DNA of 64,000 nucleotides from Calycina herbarum (Eukaryota; Ascomycota; Leotiomycetes; Helotiales; Pezizellaceae), in assembly GCA_001414485.1 (NCBI GenBank), contig LLEY01000015.1, forward strand, positions 372,001 to 436,000. Reading direction: 5' to 3'. Positions 58,483 through 64,000 of this stretch are shown here, in pieces. Every line of letters starts with the position of its first letter. Position 1 is the first letter of the stretch. A program made the position numbers and the translations under genes. The notes beneath the pieces are model-generated. The model had not been told where the DNA came from. It did not search any database and was given only the letters and a program-made list of their open reading frames with translations.

Positions 58483-60601
58483 ATGATCAGGCTTCCAAAG
58501 CTCAGGTCAAAGAAAGTCGCATTCGCAGTCCCGTTGCTCGTTACAACAGGGCTTGTCATTTGGAGGCGTTTATCTTCAACTCCTACGATGTCTACTCTCC
58601 TCGATGGGACCGGGAACACAGAAAAGAAGCCTTGTATTGGCGAAATGGACTTGGAAAAAATCATCGCGGGCCTGAATACGGGATTGATTACAAGTGAGCA
58701 ACTAGTCAAAGTAATGAATGCATTGTTCCGATTGCTGGTGTCTTTTTAATGGGATCATAGACGTATCTTTTCCGGATAAAACAAGTCGATGAACACTTAC
58801 ACGCCATCGCATGTTTGAATAGAGACGCTCTTTCTCTGGCGCGCGAGAGAGACACGCAGCGGAAAGATGACAAGATTATGGGGTGAGTCATGATGTTGCT
58901 TCCAATAGGTCTAGAATTGATGGTTTGCGAGTCACCTCCACGGGGTCCCAATTCTCGTCAAGGACATTTTTGCAACCATCGACACCATGCCATCAACAGG
59001 TACGTAAACCGAATCACGAAAAGACGAACCTGTTGCTTATCACTTTAGGCGGCTCATTCGCTCTTGTTGGTGCTACTTTCAAGAAAGAAGCCACGCTTAT
59101 AACCAAACTACGAGAAGCGGGGGCAATCATTCTTGGGAAAACCAATTTGAGTGCGTGGGGTATGTCAAGATCTCCCACATGCCCTAATGGTTGGAGTCCA
59201 GTGTATGGACAAGCTGTGGGTGCCTATCACGAGAATCAAGATCCACAAGGTTCGTCGTCGGGTAGTGCTATCGCGATGTCCATGAATTATGCCAGTGCCG
59301 CTATTGGCGGGGAGGTACGTTTTCTCGAACACCACGTTTCCAGTGACTAAGTAGAATAGACTTGTGGAAGTATTCTATATCCAGCACAACGAAGTGGCGT
59401 TATTGGCATAAAACCGTCATGTGGCTTGACTTCTCGATTTGGGTCTATACCAATTAACAGTTTCCAAGACTCAGTTGGGCCCCTTACTAGATATGTCAAG
59501 GATGGTGCCATTATTCTCCAAGCAATTATTGGTTTGTTTTACTAAATGCTGAAATACAAGATATTCTAATTCACTTCCAGGCAAGGATCAGCTAGATCCG
59601 CAAACCCTTGAAATTCCCTTTCAGAAAGCACCAGACTACCCTGCGGCATGTGTTACTACTGCTCTGAACGGTGTGCGAGTAGCTGTAAGGAATTGAATCA
59701 CCATGTTTATTTCCTCGCTTAACTTTAGCTTTTTAGGCCCCATTATCTTCCCTTAAGGTTGCCGAGTCTGAACCTGATGTTCTTGCTGGCTGGAGGAACG
59801 CGATATCCGTCATAGTATCTCTTGGAGCGACTGTTGTAGAAGATATTGACTTTGTCGACTGGCGCCCAAGTACCGGTATGAGGGAAGATCTGTTTGATGA
59901 TGTTACTTTGAGAGAAGGTCAGTACGAGTCATGCAAACAATTAACTTTTGCTGACACGAATTTGAAGGACATGCAAAATTCTTCGAAAATTTAGACGCAA
60001 ACCCCCACAACATCCACACCACTGCTGATCTAGTTGAATTTTTGAAGGCCTCGCCAGAGGAAAAATATTCACAATACGGAGCCTCCACCTTCGAAGCGGC
60101 AAGGGATTCTTCAGGCTCTTTTGAAAGCCCGGATTTTATACACTCCAAACGCCGCATGGATCACCTCGGGAGAGAAATCGCAAGACTGCTGGACGAACAT
60201 AGGTGCGATGTCATGATTGGGCCGACATCAACGGACATTCCTTTGGACTTGGGAGGATTGCCTGGCATCACTGTACCGATCGGATTCTATCCAGCAAGCC
60301 GTGAAGTGATTACAAATCGCAATGGTCTCGTAACTAAAGGACCAAATATACCGTGAGTCCTTATTGTCAACTCTGCTGAATTTTGGGTTACTGGCTCAGG
60401 TTTCATTTCCATGCTACTTGCTAACATAGAAACAGTTTTTCAATCACATTCTCTGGTCGAAGATTCAGCGAAGAGAGCCTGATAGGATACGCATATGCAT
60501 TTGAGCAAGCAACATTGTTATTCGAGATGGGGAGAAATAAGACTATCATACGGCTCACAGCTGATTTGCATGAAGAATGTAGTGACAGCCCCAGGCTCTA
60601 G
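58483..60601 (+). CDS. Amidase-signature family hydrolase with N-terminal membrane anchor
   Basis: This enzyme hydrolyses amide bonds with a Ser-cisSer-Lys triad; the substrate is unknown. Nine exons: 58483-58710, 58761-58882, 58932-58999, 59049-59314, 59360-59531, 59581-59684, 59737-59917, 59968-60352 and 60436-60601, totalling 563 residues in phase. The N-terminus MIRLPKLRSKKVAFAVPLLV continues into a hydrophobic helix (about 13-27), a likely signal anchor. Core motifs are HGVPILVKD (Lys127), GSSSGSA (cis-Ser208), then GGETCGS (nucleophile Ser232). After it come YPAQRSGVIGIKPSCGLTSR and QDSVGPLTR. Spacing of 24 between the two serines fits the family. The usual Asp before Gly-Ser (TDGS) is Cys here. 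The exon 2/3 join gives GHLHGV where GPLHG is usual. ATG 58261 in frame is an alternative start. Confidence 0.9.
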
Positions 60602-60837
60602 AACAATATATACTTGAGTACGTCTGAAATGAATCTCTCAAATACCTGCAAGCTGTCTTTCTTTGTGTCTTTCTTATGTGTTGCCCAAGCTGCGACTTCT
60701 TCAAAAAGAGAATAGATCGTACGGTAATCTGGAGGGGCTATGGTTTCAGTTAGAACTTTCGTGCCTCGTTGTTCAGAAGAGACACATAGTCGGGGCAACG
60801 AGACTGATGATATGAGGAAGGTTCGCCGCGGAAGCAT
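60598..60837 (-). CDS. Possible small hypothetical protein, 79 residues
   Basis: It opens at ATG 60837 (MLPRRTFLISSVSLPRLCVS) and ends VLKYILF-stop, overlapping the amidase 3' end by a few bases. The stretch PPDYRTIYSLFEEVAAWATHKK reads like an amphipathic helix in a real protein, but there is no recognised domain and the length is marginal. Confidence 0.3.
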   Translation of the reverse strand: MLPRRTFLISSVSLPRLCVSSEQRGTKVLTETIAPPDYRTIYSLFEEVAAWATHKKDTKKDSLQVFERFISDVLKYILF

Positions 60838-60888
60838 TATTTTGAAATCTAGGTAGTGGTGAGGTTCTTTAAAAGTAGTATATATATT

Positions 60889-61700
60889 TTACTTTTCCTC
60901 GTCCTCCCCCCTCTCCACCCCCTGAACACGCCCCAACTTCTTCAAAAGCCCAATCTTCCCAATATTCCTCAACCCCACAATCCCCATCACAAGATTCACC
61001 CCGGCAAGCGCAAAACAGAACCACTCCGCAGCCCTAAAAATCCATCCAACAACTTCTCTCTCCCTACCTCAGTACCCACATCCAGTTCTTTATCTCCTTG
61101 TACAAGTTCCTTCTGTCCTTGCACACTATACTGAATAGCCGCCGAAACAGGTAAAAACATTGCTCTGCCCATACTAGCAACAGCCTGGAACATGGCGCCC
61201 GCAACGGATTAGTCTTTTCGCGGGAGGGCTTGGGTGGTGAAGAGGCCGAGACAGGGGTAGATTGTGTCGGCGCCCATGGCGGCGAGGAGCACGGCTGGGA
61301 AGCCGTATGCGACTAGGGGGTTAGGGTTAGTACGGGGATTTTTGATGGTTGTTTGAAAGGAGGATAGGGGTGGAGGAGGAAAGAAGATTTGGTAGGGACG
61401 GGAAATTATACGAGGAGATATAGAGGAGATATACGTACAGTAGGATGTTGAGGGTGGGATTAGGACTACAAAGAGGAGGTTTACGATTGCGGCTGCTAGG
61501 AGGCCGAAGATGAGGATGTAGTTTCCTTTTATTCGTGAGAGGAGGTAGCCTGATACTATTGTAAAAAGGACTTTGGGGTATTAATTAGTTTGTGGAGGCG
61601 GAGGTGGGGAGGGAAATACTTACCTCTGGAGATTCCTAAGAGTATGAAGCGGAGGGTTGTTTAGAGAGGGGAGAGGAGTTGGTACTTTTGGTAGCTGGGG
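60889..61700 (-). pseudogene. C-terminal half of an MFS transporter, disrupted
   Basis: Minus-strand exons near 61693-61624, 61570-61439 and 61312-60889 show membrane-transporter sequence: LRFILLGISR, VLFTIVSGYLLSRIKGNYIL, AYGFPAVLLAAMGADTIYPC, then SVAGAMFQAVASMGRAMFLP. In a different frame comes GWIFRAAEWFCFALAGVNLV, the last helix, before EDEEK-stop. Two in-frame TAA stops (61663-61661 and 61211-61209) sit where CAA (Gln) fits the sequence. A one-base shift separates the GTEVGRE loop from the final helix. The N-terminal half is absent because the next repeat begins at about 61740. It is therefore a dead fragment. Confidence 0.82.
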
Positions 61701-61739
61701 AATAGTTAGCACTTGCTTGACTGGACATGAATGTGACGG

Positions 61740-64000
61740 TTATAGTCACGAAGGCTGGATGTTACATGTTCACTTAGATGCGCGTTAGTACTAGCGTACG
61801 CACTAGCGCGGATGACTTATATTTAGTTCCCGGTTCTCTCGAGCTCTTCTGCTCTCCTCGTCTTTTGTCCTAAGAATAGAGTGTTATTTGTTCTAAGTCT
61901 TATCTAAAGCACGTCTGTTATAATAAAGATAAGTAACTTATAAGTATATTAAATATACTAAAAAGTTTATAAATAAACCTAAGAACAACTATATAATAGC
62001 TATAGCTATAGAAAATCTTCTAGTTTTAAATATAAATACTCTTATTAGAAGCTCTTAGATAGTTTTAGTTTCTAAATAGTATTACTAGAAAACAAATAAG
62101 ATTAAGAAGATTATAGATAGAATTAGTATTACAATTACGAATAAGGTTTTCTATTCTTAAAATACTATTTTAGATAACTCTATTAATAAGAGAAGTGTTC
62201 TAGATATAAAGAGAAATACTCTAAACTAGTCGATACTAGAAGCTCGAGGTTAGTTATTATTAGATACGCTTCTTAGTAGCTCTTTTAAGATTATAAATAT
62301 ATAGATAACTCTTATAATAAATAATATAGTAGCGATAATATAGAAGATAATTATAAGAGTTTTTGATTTAGTAAATAAGCTTGCTTTTAAGCTCGCTTCT
62401 AAGTAGCTTACTAAGTAAGATTACGAATATCGCGGATATATCCTTCTACAGGTGTATAAATAGCTAAGGAAGAGCTTCTCTCTTTCTTCCTTCTTCGCGA
62501 ATAATCTATTCCTTAATCTCTACTATAATATATTATTTACCTTCTTTTACTTATATAGTATATATATCGTCGCTATATCTACCGCTCTTAAAACATCTTT
62601 CTCCTCGCTATCGTCTACTACTCTGCCCTGAATTTATTATACCTGGATTTACTACTAAAGAACTCTAAGCTGCTATTAATAGTAGTACGCTTAGAGCTTT
62701 TATTAATAAGAACGAAGACACCTTCTAGTAAAGCTTATAAGACCTACTCTTACTCTATAACTAGACTACTATCGACAAAGACACTACGGTGTAAGTATAG
62801 TATACTATAATATAAGTATTATAACAGCTCTCTATAAATATACTAAAAGAGATACTTACGGAATAGTACTTATATTCGAAGAAAACTAAACTAAAGAGAG
62901 AAGAGAAGAGTTAGTACGCTCTGTCTCTATTTATATATACTAAGCGAGACTTCGGTAGAACCTCGGCACGTGATTCAGTTATATGTAACTAGGACTGTTA
63001 TAAGTATAGTATACTACTAAATAAGCTTAATAATCTACTAAAGCAGACGCTATATAAGACGCTACTAAGTTTAATAACTATATTATAACTCTTAATAACG
63101 AAATCTAACGTCTTCGCTAAGCTACTTCTGCTTTTATAAGTAACTCTTAAATCGAGGAGCTACGAAACTAAATTAAGTAACTCTGTATTTACTCTCTTAC
63201 CTAATTAGCTCTCTACGCTAACCTAGCTATGTTTAGCAGTAGCCGCTGATCCGCTACTAAGCTACGATTATATATTATTAATCTTAAAGTTAAGCTTTAT
63301 ACTAACTCTAACTAGTTCTTTACTAAATCTAAACGAATAATTTACGTCTTATTAACTCTGGAGAGAGAGGTACGTAAGTATATCAACCTCTATCTTAATA
63401 ATACTAGCGAATTTACTATAATAGCCTTAGTTAAAGGTATATTAGATATCCTTTGTAATACGTTTAGTAATAAGTTTAGCTATAAGAAAGCCTTTACTAA
63501 ACTTTAAAAAGAGAAATAGAGCTATCGATTAGCCTCTAAATTCCTCTTCTTCTACTTATTATTAGCTACTACTACTAACTCTACTAGATTTGATTATACC
63601 TAGAGACTCTTTCTTACTACCTACCTCTCTATTTAAGCTCTTATCCTCGTAGACTCTTGTTATACCTTAGCTATTAAGCTTAATACCTTAGCTAACTTAA
63701 TATAAGAGAAAGATAATATTAACTAAACTGTTTATAGTACTTAGTATCTTAAGAATAACTCTAGCTCTACTACTACTCTAATTACTCTAGCTTTAACTAC
63801 TTTACTCTTTAACTCTAAGATAATAGACCTCGATATCTTAAAGATTAGAGGAAAACACGTCTAGACTTAGAAGGATATTAAGAATAAGACTTAAGCTAAT
63901 ACTACTAAGTTAAAGCTGCTTATAAGAAGTTCTAGACAGAATATAAGCTTTGTTACTACTACGATAAGAAAATATATAGTCTTCTAGGTTATACTAAGCT
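61740..64000 (+). mobile_element. RIP-degraded Gypsy-type LTR retrotransposon (LTR remnant and gag), open at window edge
   Basis: 61740-61880 has an LTR-like start (TGTTACATG near 61754) with tandem GCGC/CTAGCG-rich bases, then strongly AT-rich sequence follows. From about 63190 the plus strand, with stops allowed, reads as a gag-like polypeptide. It includes KSKRIIYVLLTLEREVRKYI, FTIIALVKGILDILC and, near the window edge, LCYYYDKKIYSLLGYTK, a mutated zinc-knuckle (CYYCxKxGH-like). Gln and Trp positions are widely converted to stops. Coding capacity is lost. The right end lies outside the window. Confidence 0.65.

Overview
The window is nuclear DNA from a filamentous ascomycete, most likely a leotiomycete such as a Helotiales or Sclerotiniaceae relative. 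The evidence is fungal gene architecture (short 40-70 bp GT..AG introns with GTAAGT/GTATGT donors and CTAAC/CTGAC branch sites), a head-to-head FAS1/FAS2 pair, HET-domain and NLR-type genes, and AT-rich transposon relics that carry the C-to-T decay of repeat-induced point mutation (RIP). The species assignment is inference. Exon models were built by hand. For all genes called intact, the spliced lengths are exact multiples of three and the junctions restore conserved residues.

Layout, left to right. 1-2.1 kb is the 3' part of an OPT oligopeptide transporter. 3.1-5.3 kb is a HET-domain gene (minus) whose frame is broken twice. 6.1-20.2 kb holds the two subunits of cytosolic type I fatty acid synthase, FAS2 (alpha, minus) and FAS1 (beta, plus), transcribed divergently from a 2 kb shared promoter. 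Together they make the fungal FAS particle. 20-25 kb is mostly non-coding, with an odd array of CTCGGATAT-like motifs at 21.6-22.3 kb and a small secreted cysteine-containing protein gene. 25-38.7 kb is ordinary gene space: a membrane protein, the SWI/SNF-RSC actin-related protein Arp9, a 2EXR/F-box-like protein, two uncharacterised genes and a single-pass membrane protein with a highly charged tail. 41.5-43.0 kb is an uncharacterised six-exon gene.

43.7-48.4 kb is a transposon graveyard. It holds a RIP-mutated, 5'-truncated Tad-like LINE (minus), then a pogo/Fot1-type DNA transposon with terminal inverted repeats and a TA duplication. The pogo element is itself interrupted by a 281-bp, apparently un-mutated solo LTR with a perfect 5-bp target duplication.

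49.1-60.6 kb is an accessory cluster. It contains a CmcJ/NvfI-like Fe(II)/2-oxoglutarate oxygenase, a 77-codon small gene, dipeptidyl peptidase III, a fungal NLR (SERAC1-like hydrolase, NB-ARC, TPR) and an amidase-signature hydrolase. The right end holds the C-terminal half of an MFS transporter killed by two CAA-to-TAA stops and a frame break, directly abutting a RIP-degraded Gypsy-type element that runs off the window. No tRNA, rRNA or CRISPR array was found.
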